Assembly: GCA_024762735.1 (NCBI GenBank)
Contig: JANTGU010000121.1
Span: forward strand, 1-6,950
DNA: 6,950 nt
DNA from: Bacteroidales bacterium
GTDB taxonomy: Bacteria; Bacteroidota; Bacteroidia; Bacteroidales; F082
Direction of reading: 5' to 3'
In this document: piece by piece, positions 1 through 5,982 of the stretch
Layout: each line of letters starts with the position of its first letter
How positions within the stretch are numbered: position 1 is the stretch's first letter
Translations under genes and position numbers: made by a program
Notes under the pieces: model-generated
What the model was told of the DNA's origin: nothing
Databases searched by the model: none
What the model saw: only the letters and a program-made list of their open reading frames with translations

Positions 1-1029
1 AGCGTTCACCTTTGGAAAGAAGACAAATACTTTAAAAACAACGACTTTAAAGGGAATATGGAATTGGCACAACTCTATGGCGAATGGAAACACCGTATTT
101 CCGACCGGCTCAATTATACCCTGGAAATGCACTTTCAGTATTTCACCCTGAATGGAAGTTTCTCGCCTGAACCCCGTTTGGGCATAGAGTGGTCATTCAC
201 TCCTAAACAGATGGTTAGCTTTGGCTACGGACTGCAATCTCAAACCCAGCCCAAGGTAATTTATTTTGTTGAAACGGAACTTGCCAATGGAACTACCGTT
301 CAAACCAACAGGGATTTGGGATTCACCAAAAGTCATCAGTTTGTAATGGCTTACAACAACCGCATCGCACCGAACCTGCGGTTTAAAACGGAGATGTATT
401 ACCAAATGTTGTTCAATGTGCCGGTGAGCATTTCAAACCCAAACTACTCCGTATTAAACGAAGGAGCCTACTTTTACATTGATTTGGAGGACAGCCTTGT
501 AAACGAAGGAACCGGAACAAACTATGGCATCGAATTTACCCTCGAGAAGTTTCTGTCGAATCATTTCTATTATCTCGGTACGGCATCGCTATTCCGCTCG
601 AAATACAAAGGATATAACGGCAAAGAACACTCCACAGCATTCGACAACCGCTATGTATTAAACCTGCTGGCCGGTTACGAAGTCGTTATCAGAAAAGAGA
701 TGCGGCTCAACTTTGATGTGAGGAGTGTTTATGCCGGTGGCAAACCATACACTCCCATTAATGTTACCCAATCCGAACTTGAAAACCAACAGGTTTATTT
801 AAATGATCAGTCATTTTCAAAACAACATCCCGATTATTTCAGGCTGGATGTTAAGGTAAGTTTCAGAATGCCGTTGGGCAAAACAAGCAGCGAGTGGGTT
901 TTCGAAATACAAAATGTTACCAACCGAAAAAATGTATTTCAGCAAAACTGGGATCCGGTGAGCAAAACCATGAGAACCGATTACCAGCAAGCCTTCTTCC
1001 CCATGTTTACTTACAGGATTTATTTTTAA
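1..1029 (+). CDS. TonB-dependent outer-membrane receptor, C-terminal beta-barrel part (5' end outside window)
   Basis: This is the end of a probable TonB-dependent receptor, an outer-membrane barrel that imports a ligand using energy from TonB-ExbBD. The reading frame is open from base 1, so the Met codon at 58 is internal and 342 residues are visible. They are rich in alternating aromatic and polar stretches typical of barrel strands. Late family-like features are a GGKPYTPIN segment, DYFRLDVKVSFR, an 'EIQNVTNRKNVF' strand, and a final strand ending YRIYF with the C-terminal Phe used as a BAM assembly signal. The plug and any carboxypeptidase-like N-terminal domain lie upstream, so the ligand cannot be told. 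No SusD partner follows. The next gene is convergent, so this is the last gene of its transcript. The receptor call rests on overall pattern; another large outer-membrane barrel is possible. Confidence 0.85.
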   Translation, partial: SVHLWKEDKYFKNNDFKGNMELAQLYGEWKHRISDRLNYTLEMHFQYFTLNGSFSPEPRLGIEWSFTPKQMVSFGYGLQSQTQPKVIYFVETELANGTTVQTNRDLGFTKSHQFVMAYNNRIAPNLRFKTEMYYQMLFNVPVSISNPNYSVLNEGAYFYIDLEDSLVNEGTGTNYGIEFTLEKFLSNHFYYLGTASLFRSKYKGYNGKEHSTAFDNRYVLNLLAGYEVVIRKEMRLNFDVRSVYAGGKPYTPINVTQSELENQQVYLNDQSFSKQHPDYFRLDVKVSFRMPLGKTSSEWVFEIQNVTNRKNVFQQNWDPVSKTMRTDYQQAFFPMFTYRIYF

Positions 1030-1084
1030 AGCGAAGATGGTAAGGTGCTTATCGCGTACAAGGGTAAATTCTCTTTTCATCATT

Positions 1085-1171
1085 ACACTTTTTCGTCGGA
1101 ATAAATGCGGATAAATACACTTTTACGTCGGAATAAATGTATTTTTAAACACTTTTTCGTTGGAAAGAAGT
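1085..1171. repeat. Three 23-bp direct repeats at an exact 32-bp period
   Basis: The copies lie at 1085-1107, 1117-1139 and about 1149-1171, each beginning ACACTTTT. Copies 1 and 2 differ at one base (T/A at the ninth position) and both end CGTCGGAATAAATG. Copy 3 is diverged in its second half (CGTTGGAAAGAAG). The 9-bp spacers are AT-rich and differ. A 32-bp spacing is close to three turns of B-DNA, so the copies would face the same side of the helix. This fits a multi-site protein-binding array or the end of a transposon carrying several transposase sites. No transposase gene is in the window. The repeats are seen directly; their function is unknown. Confidence 0.85.
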
Positions 1172-1261
1172 TTGTTAAAATGGTTGAAACCAACGTGGGC
1201 ACCGTTGTATATTCAATTCGTATTTGCAGTTCAAAATAGGATTAAATGTTTTACTTACCGC

Positions 1262-1286
1262 TGATTCAGGTTTGCAACCTGAATCA
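1262..1286. repeat. Perfect 11-bp hairpin with GTTTGCAAC core (REP-like)
   Basis: The arms TGATTCAGGTT (1262-1272) and AACCTGAATCA (1276-1286) pair perfectly around a TGC loop. AGTAC follows directly on the plus strand, so the minus strand reads GTAC just 5' of the hairpin. No T-tract follows on either strand, which argues against a terminator. It forms a pair with the hairpin at 1309-1327, which has the same core in a different stem. This arrangement resembles REP hairpins with a conserved tetranucleotide at their base. Confidence 0.75.
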
Positions 1287-1308
1287 AGTACAACAAACTC
1301 TATTCTCG

Positions 1309-1327
1309 TCCGTGTTTGCAACGCGGA
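1309..1327. repeat. Second hairpin with the same GTTTGCAAC core (REP-like)
   Basis: Arms TCCGTGTT (1309-1316) and AACGCGGA (1320-1327) pair over 8 bp, with one G-T wobble, around a TGC loop. TGTAC follows on the plus strand, matching the GTAC placement at the first hairpin. The outer stem shares nothing with the first hairpin, while the inner GTT-TGC-AAC is identical. It ends 11 bp from the stop codon of the HD-domain gene, so it could also protect the 3' end of that transcript. Confidence 0.65.
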
Positions 1328-1338
1328 TGTACCCAAAC

Positions 1339-2580
1339 TTACCCAATCCCCTTCGGGTAACAAACAAAATACTTGGTCGTGGGTTTGTCCATCACGTTAA
1401 TATTAAGCTGGTCGGAAACCTCGGCAATATCTTTTACCGAGCCATCTTTAAACAGGATGTTAATACGGTCGGAGCCGGGTTGATAGGTGTAGTTGGAGGT
1501 GTGATCGGCAAAACAGAAATAATCCATCTCTTCATCCTTCAGGTTGTATTTCGATTGCACGGCTTGTTTGATTTGCTCAAACCTCGCTTCGTCAACTTTT
1601 TCATTCCCCATCTCTATTTTAAACAATCTGCGGTTCACCAGCGCATTGCTAAGTTCCGAAAGAATAGTATCATGATGATTGACCCAAACCTTTAAAGCTG
1701 AAAAAATATCGTAATCGTCTAAATTGGAGAAGTGAGCCAGCACCCGTGGGTCATTTTCAAAATCGGCTTTGCTCACATGGTTGTTCAGAAAAAAATGCAA
1801 TGCCGGCGTGGCAAACAAATTTTCGCCCGAAAGCGAAAGCTCCTTGGCTCGTTTCAACACCCTCACCAGCATGTACTCGGCTACCAGCACGGTTTTATGA
1901 AGATAAACCTGCCAATACATCAACCTGCGCGCGGTAATAAACTTTTCAACCGAATAGATACCCTTGGCCTCGATAACCGGTTCGTCGTTGGCAACCTCCA
2001 CCATATTTAACAGCCGCTCGTAGTTGACTACCCCTTCGGAAACACCGGTAAAAAAACTGTCGCGTTTCAGGTAATCCAGCCTGTCCATATCAAACTGACT
2101 GGAAACAAGCTTGTGGAAAAACTTGCGGGGATAACGGTTTTCAAAAATCTCCAACGCCAGTTCCAACTTACCGTCAAAATGTTGGTTTAGCTTTTTCATA
2201 AAAACTGTTGAAATATCTTCATGATGGAGACTTGTAACAATGGCATGTTCAAGCGCGTGCGAATAAGGCCCATGCCCGATATCATGCAACAAAATAGCCA
2301 TTTGTGCTCCTGCCATCTCCTCCTCCGAAATATCATGTCCCTTGAGTCTCAACTCAAACAGGGCTCTTCCCATCAGATGCATGGCACCCAGCGAGTGGTG
2401 AAAACGGGTATGCAAAGCTCCGGGATAGACAAGGTGCGTTAAGCCCAGTTGCTTAATCCGGCGAAGCCGTTGAAAATAGGGATGCTCTATCACATCAAAA
2501 ACAACTTCGTTGGGAATGGTGATAAAACCATAAACAGGATCGTTGAAGATTTTTCGTTTGTTGACCTCTTTGACGCTCAT
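1339..2580 (-). CDS. HD-superfamily phosphohydrolase (COG1078/dNTPase-like)
   Basis: This 413-residue cytoplasmic protein is a metal-dependent phosphohydrolase of the HD superfamily, in the branch related to SAMHD1 and deoxynucleotide triphosphohydrolases. The opening FNDPVYGFI and FQRLRRIKQLG are typical of the COG1078 group. The metal ligands are present: His62 in TRFHHSLG, the pair His99-Asp100 in LLHDIGHGPYSH, and probably Asp166 in FDMDRLDYLKRD. The C-terminal part (about 250-413) has no catalytic motif I recognise. The ATG at 2580 follows an A-rich leader, as usual for Bacteroidota, and starts just before the conserved N-terminal motif. The gene diverges from porX and converges with the receptor gene. 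The natural substrate is unproven for this group; dNTP hydrolysis is an inference from SAMHD1-like motifs. In Bacteroidota this gene often stands before lpxD as I remember it, but lpxD is absent here. Confidence 0.9.
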   Translation of the reverse strand: MSVKEVNKRKIFNDPVYGFITIPNEVVFDVIEHPYFQRLRRIKQLGLTHLVYPGALHTRFHHSLGAMHLMGRALFELRLKGHDISEEEMAGAQMAILLHDIGHGPYSHALEHAIVTSLHHEDISTVFMKKLNQHFDGKLELALEIFENRYPRKFFHKLVSSQFDMDRLDYLKRDSFFTGVSEGVVNYERLLNMVEVANDEPVIEAKGIYSVEKFITARRLMYWQVYLHKTVLVAEYMLVRVLKRAKELSLSGENLFATPALHFFLNNHVSKADFENDPRVLAHFSNLDDYDIFSALKVWVNHHDTILSELSNALVNRRLFKIEMGNEKVDEARFEQIKQAVQSKYNLKDEEMDYFCFADHTSNYTYQPGSDRINILFKDGSVKDIAEVSDQLNINVMDKPTTKYFVCYPKGIG

Positions 2581-2597
2581 AATTTTTGTTAATTTTG
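2569..2597 (+). promoter_or_regulatory. Candidate Bacteroidota promoter for porX
   Basis: TAATTTTG at 2590-2597 matches the -7 consensus TAnnTTTG exactly. A TTTG at 2569-2572 lies 17 bp upstream as a -33 element, at the short end of the accepted range. Transcription would begin near 2603 and leave a leader of about 80 nt before the porX ATG. The -33 part overlaps the first codons of the divergent HD gene. Confidence 0.5.
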
Positions 2598-2649
2598 TTT
2601 GCTCAGGTACGCGTTGCGCAATATAAAACCGATTTTTGCTTTTGCTTTA

Positions 2650-2683
2650 CAAAACTATCATTTAAATTTCCAAAAACAGCAAA
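2650..2683 (-). promoter_or_regulatory. Candidate promoter for the HD-domain gene
   Basis: On the minus strand TAGTTTTG (2657 down to 2650) is an exact TAnnTTTG match. TTTG at 2683-2680 is 22 bp upstream as a -33 element. The start would be near 2644, about 65 nt before the HD gene ATG. The -33 part ends two bases before the porX start codon, so this promoter and the porX leader overlap. Confidence 0.45.
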
Positions 2684-2685
2684 CT

Positions 2686-4242
2686 ATGAGTAAAATTAGA
2701 ATTTTATGGGCCGATGATGAAATTGACCTGTTACGTCCTCACATTATATTCCTTCGCGAAAAGGGCTATGAAGTAGAGCCTGTGAACAACGGCAGCGATG
2801 CCATCGAGCTGGCACACGAACAACATTTTGACATCGTTTTTTTGGATGAACAGATGCCGGGCGTGTCGGGCATCGAAGCTTTGGAAAAAATTAAAGAGGA
2901 GTTTCCAAACCTTCCGGTGGTGATGATTACCAAAAGTGAAGAGGAGTCGATTATGGAAGATGCCATCGGTTCCAACATTGCCGACTACCTTATCAAACCG
3001 GTAAAACCAACGCAAATTTTACTTTCGCTAAAACGTAATCTGGAAAACAGAAAGCTGGCCGGCGAAAAAGCCACCATGAACTATCAACAGCAGTTTCGCG
3101 AACTGTCGATGAGGATGATGGACAGGCTTGAAAGCGATGACTGGGCTGATATCTATAAAAAACTGGTGCGCTACGAACTGGATTTGGAAAAATCGGAGGA
3201 TGACAATATTTTGGAAATCCTCAACATGCAAAAAACCGAAGCCAACAATAATTTTATCAAGTATTACGAAGAAAATTACTACGACTGGCTGCATGGCAAC
3301 ACCGATGACAAACCGGTTTTGTCGCAAACGCTTATTAAGGAAAAAGTCTTCCCCCTGATTGATAATCGTGAAAAAACCTTTTTCCTGTTGATTGACAACC
3401 TGCGCTACGACCAATGGAAAATTATTCAACCCATGATTGAAAATTACTTCAGGGTCGAAGACGACAGCATATACTACAGCATTTTGCCCACTACCACGCA
3501 ATACGCGAGGAACGCCCTGTTTTCGGGCATGATGCCGGGTGAAATCAGGAAACACTATCCCAACTACTGGACTGACGAAGAGGATGAAGGATCAAAAAAT
3601 CAATACGAATACGAGTTACTGAAAGAGCAACTGAAACGCAACGGCAAACATTTGAAGACATCGTATCATAAGGTGTTAAACCTTGATTTTGGCCGAAAAC
3701 TGGCCGACAATATTGCCAACCTGATGCAAAACGATTTTAACGTCATCGTTTATAATTTCGTGGATATGCTTTCGCATGCCCGCACCGAAATGGAAATAAT
3801 CAGAGAGCTGGCCGATGACGAGCCGGCTTACCGTTCGCTGATGGCTTCGTGGTTTGAGCATTCGTCGCTGTTTGACATCATCAAGTACCTTTCCGATAAA
3901 AATGTAAAATTAGTTATCACTACCGACCATGGCTCGGTGCGGGTGCAGGATCCGGTAAAAATTGTGGGTGATAAAAATGTAAACACCAACCTGAGATATA
4001 AATACGGGAAAAATCTTGCCTACAATGTCAAGGAGGTTTTCGAGATGGCCAATCCCGACGATTATTACCTTCCTAAAATAAACGTTAGCACCCGATGGGT
4101 ATTTGCCCGTGACGGCCACTTTTTCGCCTATCCCAACAACTACAACTATTACGTAAAATATTACCGCAACACTTTTCAGCACGGGGGCATCTCGATGGAA
4201 GAAGTGATGATTCCGGTTGTCACCCTGAGATCAAAATCGTGA
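2686..4242 (+). CDS. porX: PorX, T9SS two-component response regulator with PglZ effector domain
   Basis: PorX is the cytoplasmic response regulator that, with kinase PorY, controls type IX secretion genes; in Porphyromonas gingivalis it is also reported as a zinc phosphodiesterase acting on oligonucleotides. From the ATG at 2686 the protein has 518 residues, the length I recall for P. gingivalis PorX. The receiver domain (1-120) has Asp10-Asp11, the phospho-acceptor Asp54 in FLDEQMPG, Thr82 and Lys104 in LIKP. A helical linker (about 125-205) follows. The PglZ/alkaline-phosphatase-like domain (about 210-518) shows a metal set: Asp237, Thr271 or a neighbour in PTTTQYAR, Asp360 and His364 in VDMLSHAR, Asp414-His415 in TTDHGS, and His499 in FQHGG. 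All look intact, so catalysis is likely. There is no DNA-binding domain. An in-frame TTG at 2599 would add 29 poorly conserved-looking residues and is rejected. PorY is not in the window. tsaE follows after 61 nt. Confidence 0.96.
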   Translation: MSKIRILWADDEIDLLRPHIIFLREKGYEVEPVNNGSDAIELAHEQHFDIVFLDEQMPGVSGIEALEKIKEEFPNLPVVMITKSEEESIMEDAIGSNIADYLIKPVKPTQILLSLKRNLENRKLAGEKATMNYQQQFRELSMRMMDRLESDDWADIYKKLVRYELDLEKSEDDNILEILNMQKTEANNNFIKYYEENYYDWLHGNTDDKPVLSQTLIKEKVFPLIDNREKTFFLLIDNLRYDQWKIIQPMIENYFRVEDDSIYYSILPTTTQYARNALFSGMMPGEIRKHYPNYWTDEEDEGSKNQYEYELLKEQLKRNGKHLKTSYHKVLNLDFGRKLADNIANLMQNDFNVIVYNFVDMLSHARTEMEIIRELADDEPAYRSLMASWFEHSSLFDIIKYLSDKNVKLVITTDHGSVRVQDPVKIVGDKNVNTNLRYKYGKNLAYNVKEVFEMANPDDYYLPKINVSTRWVFARDGHFFAYPNNYNYYVKYYRNTFQHGGISMEEVMIPVVTLRSKS

Positions 4243-4303
4243 CAAAACCATTTTCAGAATTTCCAAAACACAAATATTAGTACAAAAACTTCAACTTCTA
4301 AAA

Positions 4304-4732
4304 ATGGAAAAACAGTTAATTGTTAAAAATCTAAATGAATTACCCGAGGCAGCAACCACCATCCTGAAAGATATTGGAAGCCATAAAGTGGTAGCCTTTT
4401 TTGGTAAGATGGGAGCAGGAAAAACAACCCTGATAAAAGCGATGTGCCAACAAATGGGCGTTGAAGATGTTGTAAGCAGCCCCACCTTCGCGTTGGTCAA
4501 TGAGTATCTCTCGGGCACCGGGGAACCTGTTTTTCATTTTGATTTTTACCGAATTGAATCCATTGAAGAGGTTTTCGACATCGGCTATGAAGAGTACATT
4601 TACAGTGGCCACTACTGTTTTATCGAATGGCCCGAGATGATTGTGGAACTTTTACCCGAAACCTTCGTATATCTATCCATTGAAGAAAATAACCATGGAG
4701 CCCGCGTGATTAAATACAAGGTTCCGGAATAA
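4304..4732 (+). CDS. tsaE: tRNA t6A biosynthesis ATPase TsaE
   Basis: TsaE is the small cytoplasmic ATPase that works with TsaB and TsaD to place threonylcarbamoyl on A37 of ANN-decoding tRNAs. The 142 residues match the normal family length. Visible motifs are a Walker A at 34-42 (GKMGAGKTT), the family signature SPTFALVNEY (59-68), HFDFYRIES (79-86, with Asp80 as the likely magnesium ligand and Tyr82-Arg83), and FIEWPE with Glu108 and Trp109. The ATG at 4304 follows an A-rich leader, and the Walker A position fits this start. I see no clear promoter in the 61 bp after porX, so co-transcription with porX is likely. The next gene begins 15 nt after the stop. The partner genes tsaB, tsaC and tsaD are not in the window. 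Confidence 0.96.
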   Translation: MEKQLIVKNLNELPEAATTILKDIGSHKVVAFFGKMGAGKTTLIKAMCQQMGVEDVVSSPTFALVNEYLSGTGEPVFHFDFYRIESIEEVFDIGYEEYIYSGHYCFIEWPEMIVELLPETFVYLSIEENNHGARVIKYKVPE

Positions 4733-4747
4733 GACAAAACTGGTTTT

Positions 4748-5968
4748 ATGGAAGATTCAGGAAGTGAAATGTTGCATTTTGGCAAAGAGCAGCTTATGCC
4801 TCAAGAAGAGATGCTGGAATCGGTTACCTCCCGCAAAAGGTTGTCCATTGGCATCCCCATGGAAAGAGTTAAAAACGAATCCCGCATCCCGTTAACGCCG
4901 GAAGGCATTTTGTTATTAACCGAACACGGCCACCAGGTGATGGTAGAGAACAATGCGGGCTTGAACGCCAATTTCAGTAACCGGGAGTACGCCGAGTCAG
5001 GCGCCATCATTGTTGACACGCCCTCGGAAGTTTATCAATCCGATATTATCGTCAAAATTGGCCCTCCCACGTTGGAAGAGGCGGAATTGCTTACCCGAAA
5101 CCAGGCACTTTTTTCTTCGGTTAACCTGCCGGGACAAACAAAAGCCTTTTTCGAGAAACTCTCGCAAAAACGATTGTTAGCCGTTGGTTACGAATATATC
5201 CAGGATAAAACGGGTGCTTTGCCGGTGGTAAAATCGATGAGCGAAATTGTGGGGGCGACCTCCATCGTCATTGCTGCCGAATACCTGAGCAACAGACTTT
5301 TCGGCAACGGGGTTATCTTGGGAGGATTCCCCGGTATCAAGCCCACCGAAATAGTCATTATCGGAGCGGGAACAGTAGCTGAATATGCAGCTAAAGCAGC
5401 CTTGGGCATGGGCGCAACAGTCAAAGTGTTTGACAATTCAATCTATAAATTGCGTACCTTGCAAAAAAACCTGGGCGTCAGAATTTTTACTTCCGTGCTA
5501 CAGCCGGTTGTTTTGGAAGAATCGCTTTTGAATGCTGACGTAGTCATTGCTGCCAAACACTCGTCAAGAGGCATTTCCGATTGCTTTATTTCAGCCGAAA
5601 CCGTCAGAAAAATGAAGCAGGGCAGCGTGATTGTGGATGTGAGTATCGACCAGGGAGGATGTTTTGAAACATCGCGGCCCACCCATCACAACGACCCCGT
5701 TTTTATTGAACACGGCATCACCCATTACTGCGTCCCCAACATAGCCTCACGGGTACCTCACACGGCTTCGTTGTCGCTTAATAACTTTTTAACGCCACTA
5801 CTGCTGAATATTGGGGAAGCCGGGGGACTGACCCGGTATATAAAACAAGATGATGCGTTTAATAAAGGCGTTTACATCTTTAACGGAACCCTTACCAACA
5901 AACAGATTGGCGAGCGCTTCGATTTGCGATACCGCGATTTGGATTTATTGCTGGCAGCGTTCAGATAG
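4748..5968 (+). CDS. Alanine dehydrogenase-like NAD(P)-binding protein with altered active site
   Basis: The protein (406 residues) belongs to the alanine dehydrogenase/PNT superfamily, whose alanine dehydrogenases interconvert alanine and pyruvate with NAD. The substrate-domain motif KNESRIPLTP carries Arg46, matching Arg15 of the Mycobacterium tuberculosis enzyme. A Rossmann segment at 203-229 has GAGTVA and Asp229 at the end of the second strand, which favours NAD. VDVSIDQGGCFETSRP holds Asp301, matching catalytic Asp270. Two other key residues seem changed: the Lys75 position is Gly105 (VKIGPP) and the His96 position is Asn126 (LFSSVNLPG). The third glycine of GxGxxG is Ala211. A 30-residue N-terminal extension with LMPQEEML precedes the usual start and looks like the Bacteroidota version as I remember it. 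The gene is 15 nt behind tsaE, so the two are probably co-transcribed. The family call is firm; the reaction is not. Confidence 0.85.
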   Translation: MEDSGSEMLHFGKEQLMPQEEMLESVTSRKRLSIGIPMERVKNESRIPLTPEGILLLTEHGHQVMVENNAGLNANFSNREYAESGAIIVDTPSEVYQSDIIVKIGPPTLEEAELLTRNQALFSSVNLPGQTKAFFEKLSQKRLLAVGYEYIQDKTGALPVVKSMSEIVGATSIVIAAEYLSNRLFGNGVILGGFPGIKPTEIVIIGAGTVAEYAAKAALGMGATVKVFDNSIYKLRTLQKNLGVRIFTSVLQPVVLEESLLNADVVIAAKHSSRGISDCFISAETVRKMKQGSVIVDVSIDQGGCFETSRPTHHNDPVFIEHGITHYCVPNIASRVPHTASLSLNNFLTPLLLNIGEAGGLTRYIKQDDAFNKGVYIFNGTLTNKQIGERFDLRYRDLDLLLAAFR

Positions 5969-5982
5969 CCTTGAGCAATTGG

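Larger units (their letters stand above)
1030..1338. other. Intergenic region between convergent genes, rich in repeats
   Basis: No credible gene is visible in these 309 bases. The region separates the receptor stop from the stop of the HD-domain gene, which converges on it. It holds a triple direct repeat (1085-1171), about 90 bases of plain AT-rich sequence, and two hairpins with a shared core (1262-1327). I found no classical hairpin-plus-T-tract terminator for either flanking gene. Short open frames here have no recognisable protein features. Confidence 0.8.

Noticed and set aside
58..60. Start of the receptor gene at the ATG at 58
   Set aside because: The frame is open to base 1 and the product would be only part of a barrel without plug or signal peptide, so the gene starts outside the window.
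1031..1057. GCGA...TCGC stem after the receptor stop as a terminator
   Set aside because: Only four outer pairs form and there is no T-tract after it.
1085..1171. A small CRISPR array
   Set aside because: The spacers are only 9 bp and AT-rich, the last repeat is decayed at one end only, and no cas gene is near.
1212..1240. A third copy of the TTTGCA hairpin
   Set aside because: TTTGCA occurs at 1223-1228 but the flanks do not pair; at most a decayed relic.
1339..1360. TTACCC/GGGTAA inverted repeat as terminator of the HD gene
   Set aside because: The stem is 6 bp with a 10-nt loop, lies inside the coding end, and no T-tract follows on the minus strand.
1246..1695. 149-codon open frame on the plus strand over the hairpins and the HD gene end
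   Set aside because: Most of it is antisense to the HD gene and its start lies in repeat sequence; no protein family features.
2599..2685. A longer PorX with 29 extra N-terminal residues from a TTG codon
   Set aside because: The ATG at 2686 gives the standard family length and puts the first receiver strand at the start. The extra part lies in the promoter region and has no receiver-like features.
3028..3555. 175-codon open frame on the minus strand within porX
   Set aside because: It lies wholly inside the conserved porX coding sequence and has no recognisable domain; it is an antisense shadow.
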